From assembly GCF_006402735.1 (NCBI RefSeq), contig NZ_CP017174.1, positions 6,490,001 to 6,554,000 on the forward strand: 64,000 bases of DNA, given 5' to 3'. The stretch is from Myxococcus xanthus (GTDB lineage Bacteria > Myxococcota > Myxococcia > Myxococcales > Myxococcaceae). Of this stretch, positions 34,336 to 45,959 are shown piece after piece. The first letter of the stretch is position 1; every line of letters starts with the position of its first letter. A program made the position numbers and the translations under genes. The notes under the pieces are model-generated. The model worked only from the letters and a program-made list of their open reading frames with translations, was not told the DNA's origin and searched no databases.

Positions 34336-36492
34336 TCAGCGCGGCCGGAGCAGCTCGGACGTGCGGTGTGTGGCCAGATAGGCCTTGGCCTCAATCACCG
34401 GGGCCCCCGTCAAGCCCAGCTTGACGTGCGCGAGCCGCTTATCGAAGACACTCTCTCGCGTGGCCGAGCCAGCGGGCAGGTTGACCTGCGTGCGCCCCGG
34501 CCACGCCAGCAGCGCGTCACGCCGTGAGGGTGCGCAGAGCCCCCGCGTCACCAGTTCGTCGAGCAGGCGTTGCCACCGGGGCTCCTCGGCGGGCTGCGCA
34601 CGTCCCTGGAATGAGCATTCAAGCCCCAGCGTCGGCAACAGCTGCGGCGCCAGGTCCAGGTTGAGCATGAAGCGATTGACGCCGAGCGGGAGGACCCACG
34701 CGAGGGTGTCCCGCAGCTGCTGGAAATCTCCTGGCCACGCCACGGCTTCCAGGTACGCCACCACGCGCTCGGGAGGCACGTTCTTGAGCGTGAAGCGCAG
34801 GTTCTTGCTGCGCCGCGACATCATCACGCAGGCCGCATAGAGGTGTGCACCGGGAGGCAGCGCCTCGATGCAGACATCCATTCCCCGCTGAAGCTCTGGC
34901 GTGAGCGGCGCCTCATCCCCACGCAAGAGTGGAAGCCCCGCGTGGAGCGTCGCGCGGTAGGTATCCGACTTCTGCCGGTGGAGTTCTTCGTTGACGGCGA
35001 CAGGCTGGTCCCGTGTGCAGAGGAACACGATGGGCAGCGGAGGCGAGGCGACTGGCGCATCCAGGTCGAACTCCAGCCAGAACGCGTCGACTTCCCGGTC
35101 GAGCAGCCCGCCCGGCTCAGCCCACGCTCGTGCGAAGTCGCGAATGCGCCGCCACTCGGGAGCGGCGAACAAGGGCGATGGGAGTTCTGAGTGAGGATGC
35201 CTGCCAGCAAGCAGCGCCTGACCGTCGTGTTTGATCCCCAGGATGAAGTCCACCCGAGGCGTCCCCTCCAGCAGCCGGACCTCGAAGCCCCCATCCCCCT
35301 CCAGCGCCGCGGGCAGCCATTCACCCAGCGCGAGCAGGCGGGCTCGCGACTCGGGAGAAAACAGCGCGGGCGGATAATCATTGTCGAAGGCCGCCAACGT
35401 CTCCTTCCAGGTGCCCGACCGAGGCGGGAGCGCCCCCGGGAGGAAGTTGTCGGTCCGGTCCGCCGCGATGCGCGCGATTCGGACGTACCGGACGAGCGCT
35501 TCGACACACAGCGCCGCCGATGCCTCGAGCGAGCCGTAGACGACGTCCCCGGCCTCGTACAGCGGCGCCACGGGCCAGAGCCCCTCCTCGCTCTGCTCGC
35601 TCAGCAGCAGGGACGCCATGGAATCCAACGTCCGCTCGAAGAGGTTGACGTCCGTGGGGCGCCCCAGGTTCATCAGGGCGCTCATCGCGAGGGCGACATT
35701 CACCGCGCCGCGAACCTCCCCCTTCTCCCAGAGCGAAATGAGTTCTGCCCGAAGGGGCACCGCGAGCTGCCAGTGGTCACCCACGTTTCGAACCCAGCGC
35801 GTCAGCAGGTAGCCCAGCAGGAAAGGCGAAACCGCGGGCTCTCCGCGTGCGCAGCCCAGAAGCCCCTGGGTTCGAACCTTCTCGGAAACAAGCGCGGCGC
35901 GGCCCGGTAGCGACCGCCCTTCGTGCGCCGACAGGAGCAGGAGGTCCGCGGTCGTGGCGACGTCCGCTTCAGGAGGAACGCCCTCGATGGCCGCCGCCCC
36001 TGACTCGGACGATGTCTGGCCAGGCTCCCGCGCTGCGTCGCGCGACAGGAGTTCAGCGAGCGCCGGGGGTGGGTCCAGCGGGATGTTCCATTGCCTCAAC
36101 GCCACCAGCGCGCGAGCCGACTCCCCCGCTGCCGACCGTTCCGAATCAGGGGAGAAACGCCAGAAGCCTGTCGACGCGCGACTGGAGAGCAGCCGCCGCA
36201 CGCAGGACGCCCCATGCGAATGCCCAGCCCCCTCGCTCTCGGCCAGCGCGAGGAGGACCAGCGTTGCCGCCGCCGGGGAGTCCACCTGATGAACGCCCGC
36301 TCCCGTGGAGGCCAGCATCTCCGCAGCGGGAAGCTGCTCCAGTGCGGCAACCGCCGCGCCAATCGCGCCATCCAGCATCTCTGCCGTGGGCCGGATCGGC
36401 TCTCCTGGAATCTGAACAGACACGGCTTCCTCCGAGCGACGCTGGCGAATGGACGCAAAGCGTGCCCGAGCGCGAAGCCCAGGGTCAATCAT
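34336..36492 (-). CDS. Large protein with alpha/alpha-toroid-like N-terminal half; unknown function
   Basis: Protein of 718 residues, first gene of the four-gene operon. The N-terminal ~350 residues are Ala/Leu-rich helices with two QW-like turns: STGFWRFSPDSERSAAGESA (around 108-127) and EEGLWPVAPLYEAGDVVYGS (around 302-321), which recall the barrel of squalene cyclases and lanthionine cyclases. I see no DxDD motif or Zn-binding Cys set. The C-terminal ~350 residues are mixed alpha/beta (FWLEFDLDAP, VNRFMLNLDLAPQLLP) and unfamiliar. It could be a peptide-modifying enzyme, a scaffold or a transferase. No signal peptide, so cytoplasmic. Confidence 0.65.
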   Translation of the reverse strand: MIDPGLRARARFASIRQRRSEEAVSVQIPGEPIRPTAEMLDGAIGAAVAALEQLPAAEMLASTGAGVHQVDSPAAATLVLLALAESEGAGHSHGASCVRRLLSSRASTGFWRFSPDSERSAAGESARALVALRQWNIPLDPPPALAELLSRDAAREPGQTSSESGAAAIEGVPPEADVATTADLLLLSAHEGRSLPGRAALVSEKVRTQGLLGCARGEPAVSPFLLGYLLTRWVRNVGDHWQLAVPLRAELISLWEKGEVRGAVNVALAMSALMNLGRPTDVNLFERTLDSMASLLLSEQSEEGLWPVAPLYEAGDVVYGSLEASAALCVEALVRYVRIARIAADRTDNFLPGALPPRSGTWKETLAAFDNDYPPALFSPESRARLLALGEWLPAALEGDGGFEVRLLEGTPRVDFILGIKHDGQALLAGRHPHSELPSPLFAAPEWRRIRDFARAWAEPGGLLDREVDAFWLEFDLDAPVASPPLPIVFLCTRDQPVAVNEELHRQKSDTYRATLHAGLPLLRGDEAPLTPELQRGMDVCIEALPPGAHLYAACVMMSRRSKNLRFTLKNVPPERVVAYLEAVAWPGDFQQLRDTLAWVLPLGVNRFMLNLDLAPQLLPTLGLECSFQGRAQPAEEPRWQRLLDELVTRGLCAPSRRDALLAWPGRTQVNLPAGSATRESVFDKRLAHVKLGLTGAPVIEAKAYLATHRTSELLRPR

Positions 36493-36641
36493 CTCTCCAT
36501 GTAAATTGATGAAATCACTTTAGACCCCCACTCCGTGTAAAATCGGCGAACTGATACTCTCGCGGCGCCACATCCTCCACCCGGCAGCGAAGGCCCGAAG
36601 CCCCGGCGCGAGACACGCACCGGTGCCCCCGGCGGGACTAC

Positions 36642-36827
36642 GTGTCCGCCAGCGTGAAGCCGATGCGGGTGTTGCGCGCGGGCTTCCGACTGCTGCTGCA
36701 CGGACTGTCCGCGGAGTCGCTCCACGGGTTCCTGGTGGAGTGCAAGCACGGCCGCATGCCGCGGCTGGCGAAGCGGGTGCCCCCCGCGCTCAACGTCCAG
36801 CGCCCCGCCATCACGGGGACGAACTGA
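36642..36827 (+). other. Orphan short open frame, possibly a gene remnant
   Basis: Within the 353-bp gap 36493-36845, a GTG-initiated frame encodes 61 residues (contains MRVLRAGFRLLLHGLSAESL) with GC-rich third positions typical of genes here. There is no clear ribosome site and the frame is open further upstream without a start, so it may be the tail of a lost gene at the edge of the peptide locus. The rest of the gap next to the operon start (36493-36590) is AT-richer and probably carries the promoter of the minus-strand operon. Confidence 0.3.
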
Positions 36828-36845
36828 GCGGCACCGTGTATTGCC

Positions 36846-39395
<2,550 letters not shown>

Positions 39396-39476
39396 AGCGC
39401 GGAATCTACCTTGCCGGGAGTCGGAGCGCCCGGCATTCAGGCTCGGCCCAGGATTCCTGGAATATCGAGACCGACC

Positions 39477-39677
39477 TCAACGGGACACCGGGGGCGTCTC
39501 CGGCGGCTTCGGCTTGAAGAGCGCGCACGCACGGACCGGCTGCGGCGGGTACTTCTGCGGCAGCAGCGGGCAGAGGATGAAGGTCGTGGTCCTCGACTGG
39601 ACGTAGCGAGGTGGCGCGGCGCAGCGGTGGCAAAGGCTGTCGGGAAACGGCGGCGATTCGGGCGGGGGCGTCGTCAT
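39477..39677 (-). CDS. Small Cys-containing hypothetical protein
   Basis: Protein of 66 residues (up to 101 if started at 39782). The core SLCHRCAAPPRYVQSRTTTF, then ILCPLLPQKYPPQPVRACALF, has four Cys in a CxxC...C...C pattern suited to a small zinc ribbon, with Pro-rich ends. No membrane segment. Codon use fits the genome. I regard it as a probable conserved small gene of unknown function. The 81-bp spacer to the kinase gene and the 135 bp to xthA hold no other gene. Confidence 0.5.
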   Translation of the reverse strand: MTTPPPESPPFPDSLCHRCAAPPRYVQSRTTTFILCPLLPQKYPPQPVRACALFKPKPPETPPVSR

Positions 39678-39768
39678 GGCCTTCGACCCTGGAGCATCGC
39701 ACGAATCCCAAGAGCCATGTCCGCCCGGCTGCGAGAAGGTGATGGTGTCTCCCTCCCGCGTCATCGGA

Positions 39769-39800
39769 GAGCGGCCATGCAAGCGATGACATGGCCGCTC
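39769..39800 (-). terminator. Hairpin downstream of xthA
   Basis: GAGCGGCCAT (39769-39778) and ATGGCCGCTC (39791-39800) form a perfect 10-bp stem with a 12-nt loop, 13 bp past the xthA stop. There is no T-run. Confidence 0.5.
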
Positions 39801-39812
39801 GCGAATACCGCT

Positions 39813-40583
39813 TCAGTCGCGCAGCTCGAGCCACACGGGAGCGTGGTCCGAGGGCTGCTTGCCCTTGCGCTCCTCGCGGTCCACGTCCACGACCGTCAGC
39901 CGCTCGGCCACGGGCGCTGTCACGTAGAGGTGGTCGATGCGCAGGCCCAGGTTCTTCGGGAAGCCGAGCATGCGGTAGTCCCACCAGGTGAACTTCTGCA
40001 CGCCGGGGTGCAGCCTGCGGAAGGCATCCGAGAGCCCGAAGGCGCCCAGGTGCTGCAGGGCGTCCCGCTCCTTCAGCGTGAAGAGCGTCTGGCCCTCCCA
40101 CAGCTTCGGGTCATAGGTGTCGATGTCCTCGGGCGCCACGTTCCAGTCCCCGCCCAGCACCAGGGGCTCGTCGGGCTTGTGCCGTGTGTCCAGGTAGCGC
40201 CGCAGCCGGCCGTACCACTCCAGCTTGTACTGGTACTGCGGCGAGTCCACCGACTGGCCATTGGGCGCGTATGCGCTCACCACGCGGATGCCGCCCACGG
40301 TCGCCGCGATGAGGCGCGCATGCGAGTCATCCACGCCGTCGGACAGACCCTTCACGACGTCCTTCGGCTCCTCCTTCGCGAGGATGGCGACGCCGTTGTA
40401 CGTCTTCTGCCCGTGGACGGCGGCGTGGTAGCCCAACTCGCGCACGGCCTCCATGGGGAAGTCGTCGTCCACGCACTTGAGTTCCTGCAGGCAGAGGACA
40501 TCCGGCTGGGCCTTCTTCAACCAGGCGAGCAGCCGTTCCTGACGGGCCCGCACCGAGTTCACGTTCCAGGTGGCGATCTTCAT
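39813..40583 (-). CDS. xthA: Exodeoxyribonuclease III
   Basis: Protein of 256 residues of the EEP/AP-endonuclease family. It has the N-terminal MKIATWNVNSVRAR, catalytic Glu in CLQELKCVDDDFP, SAYAPNGQ, GGDWNVAPEDID and C-terminal RIDHLYVTAP and PSDHAPVWLEL (catalytic His). It incises at abasic sites and degrades 3' ends in base-excision repair. The start at 40583 is fixed by the family consensus; the much longer in-frame extension is Arg-rich noise. It is divergent from the TPR gene across 197 bp. Confidence 0.95.
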   Translation of the reverse strand: MKIATWNVNSVRARQERLLAWLKKAQPDVLCLQELKCVDDDFPMEAVRELGYHAAVHGQKTYNGVAILAKEEPKDVVKGLSDGVDDSHARLIAATVGGIRVVSAYAPNGQSVDSPQYQYKLEWYGRLRRYLDTRHKPDEPLVLGGDWNVAPEDIDTYDPKLWEGQTLFTLKERDALQHLGAFGLSDAFRRLHPGVQKFTWWDYRMLGFPKNLGLRIDHLYVTAPVAERLTVVDVDREERKGKQPSDHAPVWLELRD

Positions 40584-40631
40584 CGCGCGGACCGTCGCAT
40601 GCCGCCCGCGCCCCCCGCCATGCTTTTCCCC

Positions 40632-40651
40632 GGCCCTGTGGCCACAGGGCC
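40632..40651. promoter_or_regulatory. 20-bp perfect palindrome in the xthA / TPR gene spacer
   Basis: GGCCCTGTGG followed directly by CCACAGGGCC, a perfect 10+10 inverted repeat without spacer, 49 bp upstream of xthA and 130 bp upstream of the TPR gene. Typical of a dimeric repressor operator; the regulator is unknown. Confidence 0.5.
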
Positions 40652-40780
40652 ACACAGCCCCCTCCGTCCCTCTGGGAGCATGCGTGGCACGCCAGTCGCA
40701 ATGACGCCGGGTGGGAGGCCGGCACACGGCGCCCCAGAGTCCCCGTCCCGGGAGCTCCGCCAGCAGTCGAGGTCGCCGCC

Positions 40781-41881
40781 ATGCGCCGCAACCACACGAA
40801 GCCCACGTCCCACACCCGATTCCGCCTGCCGACCTCCGTGCGGCGCGCGCTGGTGCTGGCAAGCCTCGTGGTGCTCGGACTGACCCTGGCGTGGGCGGAT
40901 GCGCCGCTGCCCCGGGCGCTGCGCGCGTGGCTGGCCACGGAGGAGCAGTCCACGTCCAACGCGGACGCCGCGGCACCGGATGCAGCCAGCCCTCGGGGTG
41001 ACGCCGCCGCGTTCCCGCCGCCTTTCGAGCAGCGCGCGACGCGTGGAGACATCGGCATCGCGCACGTCGGCGCCGCGTCCGGAGCCGCGTCGGAAGGTTC
41101 GAACATCGCTCCGGACGCCGAGCTCGCGTTGCCACACAGGCATGGTCGGCGCGTGGACCACCTGAGCCGAGCCCACCTGTTGCGCGACTGGGACGACCTC
41201 GCTGGCGCGCTCACCGAGTGCCGCCGTGCGATTCATGACGCCCCCGACGACGTGGCCGCCTTGGCGCTGGCGGCGGAGCTCGCCGGGCTCACGGGCCGGA
41301 CGGACCTGGCCGTGCGTGCCCATGGCCAGCTCGGCCGCCTGCTTCCCCTGGATGCCCGCCCCTTGGTGCGTCAGGCGCGGCTGCTGGTGTCCCTGGGCCG
41401 CCACGCTGAAGCAGTGTCCGTGGGCGAAGAGGCCGTGCTGCGCAATCCCGAGTACGTGGAGGCCTATCAGGTGCTCGGGCGCGCGCACCTGGCGCAGGGT
41501 GAGCTGGCGAAAGCGATGCTGCGCTTCGAGCAGGCCGTCCACCTCCACCCCGAGCACGGCTACGCCCTCAACAACCTGGGCCTCACCTACCTGCGTGCCG
41601 GAGAGGCCCAGAAGGCCGCGGACGTGCTCGTCCGGGCGGCGGAGCTGCTCCCGCACGTGGCTTATGTGCACAACAACCTGGGCGTGGCCTACGAGCGGCT
41701 CGGACAGGTGGAGGAGGCCCGGGCGGCCTATGCCGCCGCCATGCACCTGTCACCGCGCTACGTCCAGGCCCGCGTCAACGCGGACCGGATGCGCCGCACG
41801 GCCCACGCCGAAATGGCCGGCGCCCGGACGGAGCGTGGGCAGCAGCGACCCACCCAGGGTGAGGCGCCTGCTTCCCGGTAG
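40781..41881 (+). CDS. Membrane-anchored TPR protein
   Basis: Protein of 366 residues. After a basic start a single hydrophobic helix (about 25-41, LVLASLVVLGLTLAWA) anchors or exports the protein. Then comes an Ala/Pro/Ser-rich stretch and at least five TPR units from about residue 125 (LRDWDDLAGALTECRRAIHD; NPEYVEAYQVLGRAHLAQGE; HPEHGYALNNLGLTYLRAGE; VAYVHNNLGVAYERLGQ). A protein-interaction scaffold, probably periplasmic. It precedes the PBP1A operon by 95 bp and could belong to cell-envelope assembly. Confidence 0.82.
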   Translation: MRRNHTKPTSHTRFRLPTSVRRALVLASLVVLGLTLAWADAPLPRALRAWLATEEQSTSNADAAAPDAASPRGDAAAFPPPFEQRATRGDIGIAHVGAASGAASEGSNIAPDAELALPHRHGRRVDHLSRAHLLRDWDDLAGALTECRRAIHDAPDDVAALALAAELAGLTGRTDLAVRAHGQLGRLLPLDARPLVRQARLLVSLGRHAEAVSVGEEAVLRNPEYVEAYQVLGRAHLAQGELAKAMLRFEQAVHLHPEHGYALNNLGLTYLRAGEAQKAADVLVRAAELLPHVAYVHNNLGVAYERLGQVEEARAAYAAAMHLSPRYVQARVNADRMRRTAHAEMAGARTERGQQRPTQGEAPASR

Positions 41882-41976
41882 CGCCTTCCTGCCTGGAAGC
41901 CCTGCGCCGGGCGGGCCTCCAGAGCGGTTCCCGTTCGGTGTCCCCCGGTCTAACCTGCGGACTTTCTTCCAGCGCA

Positions 41977-44604
41977 ATGACCACGGCTCCCCAGATGCCC
42001 TCTTCGCCCGATTCCTCCACACCCACTCCCCCCGCGCCGCTTTCGCGACCGGGGTTCGGTGCCCGGCTGTGGCGCTGGACGAAGCGGCTGCTCATCACCG
42101 GCCTCGTGTGCCTGGTGCTCGTCGCCATCACCGTGGCGGGCGGCTACGCGTACTACAGCCAGGACCTGCCCTCCGTGGACGCGCTGCGCAACTACCAGCC
42201 GCCGCAGGTGACGAAGGTGACGTGCGGTGACGGCACGCTCTGCGCCGAGTTCGCGCACGAGCGGCGCACATTGATTCGCGTGGAGGACCTGCCGCCCCAC
42301 GTCCGCAACGCCTTCCTGGCCGCCGAGGACGCGGACTTCTACAAGCACGAGGGCCTGGACTTCTTCGGCATCACCCGCGCGGCCATCAAGAACCTCATCC
42401 CCAACAGCCGCAAGTCCGGCGCGTCCACCATCACCCAGCAGGTGGTGAAGAACCTGCTGCTGTCCCCTGAGCGCAGCTTCTCCCGCAAGGCGCGCGAGTG
42501 GATTCTCACGCCACGCGTGGAGGAAGCGCTCACCAAGGACCAGATTCTCTCGCTCTACATCAACCAGTCCTACTACGGGCAGCGCCGCTACGGCATGGAG
42601 GAGGCGGCGCTCTTCTACTTCGGCAAGCACGCCAAGGACTTGAACGTGGGCGAGGCCGCCGTGCTCGCGGGCACGGTGCAGCTCCCGCACCGCATCAACC
42701 CGGTGACGAACATCACGCGGGCGAAGTCGCGTCAGCGCTACGTGCTGGGCCAGATGGCGCGCAACGGCTTCGTGTCCGCGGACGTGGGGGAGGCGGAGAA
42801 GGAGAAGCCCATCGTCCTGGCTCCCCGGCGGGGCAAGGTGGTGGGGCCGTATTACACGGAGGAGATTCGCCGCACGCTCATCGCGCGCTACGGCGAGCAG
42901 GCGGTGATGGAGGGCGGGCTGCGCGTGGACATCGCCATGGTGCCCAAGCTCCAGCTCGTGGCGGAGCAGTCGGTGCGCGACGGTCTGGAGGCGGTGGACC
43001 GGCGACAAGGCTACCGCGGCCCCCGTGGCTCGCTGGAGAAGGGCCAGTGGGAGCGCTACCGGGCCCTCATCGTCACGCGCATCGAGGAGGCGGGCCGCCG
43101 GCAGAAGGACCAGGGCTACGTCGCGGACCTGTCCTCGCTGGCGAAGGTGGAGAAGGAAGAGCCGAAGACGCCCGAGACCGCGGGATCGCCCCTGGACCCG
43201 CTGGAAGAGGAAGGCACCGAGGAGCAGCGGCCGGACCTGTCGCCCGAAGACGAGGCGCCCCTCTCCGCGGACCAACTCCTGGCGCAGTCGGTGCGCCTCA
43301 AGCCCATGGAGGAAGGCCTGCGCCTCACGGGCTACGTCATGCAGGTAGACGACAAGCGCAATGTGGCGCGCGTGGACCTGGTGGGCCGCACGGCCGAGGT
43401 GGCCTTCGCGGCCGTCTCCTGGGCACGGCAGAAGGGCAAGAGCGCGCCGAAGAAGATTTCCGACGTCTTCACGGAGGGACAGCTCGTCTTCGTGCGCGTG
43501 CTCAAGGCACCGCCCGCGCCAGCCTTCGTGGAAGCGACGCTGGATCAGGTTCCCGAGGTGCAGGGCGGGCTGGTGGTCATCCGTCCGGAGAACCGGCACG
43601 TGGTGGCGCTGGTGGGCGGCTACGACGCGGAGCGCTCGTCCTTCAACCGCGCCACGCAGGCGAAGCGGCAGCCTGGCTCGTCCTTCAAGCCGTTCCTCTA
43701 CGCCGCCGCCATGGGCAGTGGCCGCTACACGCCGCTGTCCAAGGTCAATGACGCGCCCGAAGCCGTCCGCGACCCGTACACGGGCAAGACGTGGAAGCCG
43801 CAGAACTACGACCGCCAGTTCCATGGGCCGATGACGCTGCGCGAGGCGCTCACCAAGTCGAAGAACACGGTGTCCGTGCGCCTCATCGAGGCGCTCACCC
43901 CGGCCACCACCATCGACTTCGCGCGCCGGGCTGGCATCCACTCCCCGCTGCCGGAGAACCTCACGCTGGCCCTGGGCACCGGTGAAGTGACGATGCTGGA
44001 GGCCGCCAACGCCTACGCCACGCTCCAGGCCAGTGGCCGCTATGCGGAGCCCTTGATGCTGCTGCGCGTGCGCGACGCGCGCGGCAAGGTGCTGGAGGAG
44101 CATCAGCCGGCCTTCGAGGAGACGCTGCCGCCCGCGGTGGCCTACCTCACCACGTCGCTGATGCGCAGCGTGGTGGAGGACGGCTCGGGCCGGGCCGTGC
44201 TCGCGCTGGAGCGCCCCGCCGCTGGCAAGACGGGCACCACGCAGCAGTCCCGCGACACGTGGTTCTCCGGCTACACGGCGGACTGGGTGGCCAGCGCGTG
44301 GGTGGGCTTCGACAACAACGCGCCGCTGGGCGGCAGTGAGACGGGTGGCCGCGCCGCGCTGCCCATCTGGCTCCAGTTCATGCGCGTGGCCCACGAAGGG
44401 CTGCCCACGCGGGAGTTCGAGGTGCCCCCCGGTGTCGTGCAAGTGCGCATCGACCCCATCAGCGGACTGCTGGCGGGCAACTCCGTCCCGGGCCGGCTGG
44501 AGCCCTTTCTCGAAGGCACGCAGCCCACCGCGGAGGCGCCGCCGCCGGGGCAGGTGACCACCGACCAGTTCTTCCTCGACGAAGGCAACAGGCGGGGATT
44601 GTGA
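41977..44604 (+). CDS. Class A penicillin-binding protein (PBP1A-like)
   Basis: Protein of 875 residues. A single membrane helix (about 36-58) is followed by a GT51 glycosyltransferase (FLAAEDADFYKHEGLDFFGI, STITQQVVKNLLL, EILSLYINQ-like LSLYINQSYYG, EAAVLAGTVQLP), an acidic insertion (about 385-440), an OB-like region and a transpeptidase with the serine motif SSFKPF, KSKNTVS and AGKTGTT. It polymerises and crosslinks peptidoglycan. The ATG at 41977 gives the usual short cytoplasmic tail. Its stop overlaps the next gene by 4 bp, so wall synthesis is operon-linked to the periplasmic proteins and crdS. Confidence 0.93.
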   Translation: MTTAPQMPSSPDSSTPTPPAPLSRPGFGARLWRWTKRLLITGLVCLVLVAITVAGGYAYYSQDLPSVDALRNYQPPQVTKVTCGDGTLCAEFAHERRTLIRVEDLPPHVRNAFLAAEDADFYKHEGLDFFGITRAAIKNLIPNSRKSGASTITQQVVKNLLLSPERSFSRKAREWILTPRVEEALTKDQILSLYINQSYYGQRRYGMEEAALFYFGKHAKDLNVGEAAVLAGTVQLPHRINPVTNITRAKSRQRYVLGQMARNGFVSADVGEAEKEKPIVLAPRRGKVVGPYYTEEIRRTLIARYGEQAVMEGGLRVDIAMVPKLQLVAEQSVRDGLEAVDRRQGYRGPRGSLEKGQWERYRALIVTRIEEAGRRQKDQGYVADLSSLAKVEKEEPKTPETAGSPLDPLEEEGTEEQRPDLSPEDEAPLSADQLLAQSVRLKPMEEGLRLTGYVMQVDDKRNVARVDLVGRTAEVAFAAVSWARQKGKSAPKKISDVFTEGQLVFVRVLKAPPAPAFVEATLDQVPEVQGGLVVIRPENRHVVALVGGYDAERSSFNRATQAKRQPGSSFKPFLYAAAMGSGRYTPLSKVNDAPEAVRDPYTGKTWKPQNYDRQFHGPMTLREALTKSKNTVSVRLIEALTPATTIDFARRAGIHSPLPENLTLALGTGEVTMLEAANAYATLQASGRYAEPLMLLRVRDARGKVLEEHQPAFEETLPPAVAYLTTSLMRSVVEDGSGRAVLALERPAAGKTGTTQQSRDTWFSGYTADWVASAWVGFDNNAPLGGSETGGRAALPIWLQFMRVAHEGLPTREFEVPPGVVQVRIDPISGLLAGNSVPGRLEPFLEGTQPTAEAPPPGQVTTDQFFLDEGNRRGL

Positions 44605-45959
44605 GCCCTGCCCGAGCCCTGCTGCTCGCCCCCGTGCTGGCCACACTCGCGGCGCGGGCGGCGCCTGCGTCCGACACCACCGCCGCCATTCCCCGGCTCG
44701 CCCGGCAGGTGACGGGGGCCGTGCGCGCGCAGCGCGGTGTGGAGTCGCCGGTGGCGGTGAATGTCACGGGCGGCTCGGCCGAGCTCCGCCGCGCGGTGAG
44801 CACGATGCTCGCCTCGCAGCTTTCCTCCGCGGACCTGTCGCCCGTGGTGCTGGATGCACCCACGGCCGATGCCGCCGAGACGCTGGCGCGCGCGCAAGGT
44901 GCACGGACGCTGGTGCGACTCTCGCTGAACGTCGAAGGCGGCGAACTGCGCGCCCGAGGTGATGTGATTGGCACCTGGGTGAACTTCTGGTCCGGCCGCA
45001 CGCCCACGCGGCCGCCCAAGCCCGCCGCCACGCTGGTGGAGACGGTGCCCGCGGACCCGACCGTACTGGCGCTCGCGCTGGAGGGCGGAGGCACTTCGCC
45101 CACGTCGCCCCCGGAAACGGGCCCTCAAGGCATCCGGCTGCTGGGCGCGGCGCTGGCGCGGCTGGAGCATCCCCTGGCGGCGCTCGCCGCCGGGGACCTG
45201 GACGGAGATGGCCGCGATGAAGTGGTGGCCCTGACGGAGCATGACGTCTCCGTCTTCGACGCGGAGGGGCGGCTCGTCGCGCGCAAGGAGCTGGACTCCC
45301 TGCCCGCTGGAAGCGCCACCACCCGGGAGCCCTTTGGCGCGTTGGCGTTCCTGCCAGGGCCACCCCGGCTGGCCGCGTGGAGCACCCGCCATGCGCACGG
45401 CGAGCTGCTGGCGCTGGACAAGGCCCGCGCCACCCTGCGCGCCGTGGGGACGCTGGACACGGCGCCGCTGGGTGCCACCGAGCGAGGCACTTTCGTTCCG
45501 GGACAGACAGCCTTCGCGCCCACCCTGAAGCTGGCGGAGGGCCGCGCGCTGACGGTCCCCGCGCCCTTCACCACCGCGAGCATGGATGCCCAGCGGATGC
45601 TGTTCGTCCACCCGGATGGCACCGCGGCCTTCTACGCGCACGCGGGCGCGGCACCGGCGCGCTGGACGAACCTGGGCGCCGGCAGCGCGCTGGGAGACCT
45701 GGACGGGGACGGCGTGCCGGAGCTCATCACCACCTCGACTCAGCTCACCCCCACCCCCGATGTGCTGCGCGTGCACGGCACCTCCGGGGACGACCCCGGC
45801 ACGCACGAACCGCTGTGGCAGGGCGCCCTGCCCACGGGCCGCGCGCTGTACGTGGTGACGGCCCGCCTGGACGGCGACAAGCGCCGCGAGGTCATCGTGG
45901 GCCTCTGGAAGCCGGACGGCACCAGCGAGCTGTTCCTCCTGCGCCAGGGGGCGCCATGA
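44601..45959 (+). CDS. Secreted FG-GAP/VCBS-type repeat protein
   Basis: Protein of 452 residues with a Sec signal (LLAPVLATLAARAAPAS). An N-terminal ~130-residue domain (possibly TolB/FlgO-like: ELRRAVSTMLASQL...LVRLSLNVEGGEL) is followed by beta-propeller repeats carrying Ca-binding-like loops GDLDGDGRDEV and GDLDGDGVPELI. Likely a periplasmic or surface interaction protein. The GTG start overlaps the PBP stop and the stop overlaps the next ATG by 4 bp. Its role in the operon is unknown. Confidence 0.78.
   Translation: MSPARALLLAPVLATLAARAAPASDTTAAIPRLARQVTGAVRAQRGVESPVAVNVTGGSAELRRAVSTMLASQLSSADLSPVVLDAPTADAAETLARAQGARTLVRLSLNVEGGELRARGDVIGTWVNFWSGRTPTRPPKPAATLVETVPADPTVLALALEGGGTSPTSPPETGPQGIRLLGAALARLEHPLAALAAGDLDGDGRDEVVALTEHDVSVFDAEGRLVARKELDSLPAGSATTREPFGALAFLPGPPRLAAWSTRHAHGELLALDKARATLRAVGTLDTAPLGATERGTFVPGQTAFAPTLKLAEGRALTVPAPFTTASMDAQRMLFVHPDGTAAFYAHAGAAPARWTNLGAGSALGDLDGDGVPELITTSTQLTPTPDVLRVHGTSGDDPGTHEPLWQGALPTGRALYVVTARLDGDKRREVIVGLWKPDGTSELFLLRQGAP

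Noticed and set aside
36587..36635. Sequence resembling the terminator at 23218-23253 (shared CCCCGGCGCGAGACA)
   Set aside because: Only an imperfect hairpin can form and the shared stretch is short; not enough to call a repeat family or a terminator.
41950..44646. Minus-strand open frame of 898 codons over the PBP1A gene
   Set aside because: Low-complexity Arg/His/Leu translation antisense to a well-supported PBP1A; no ribosome site or motif.
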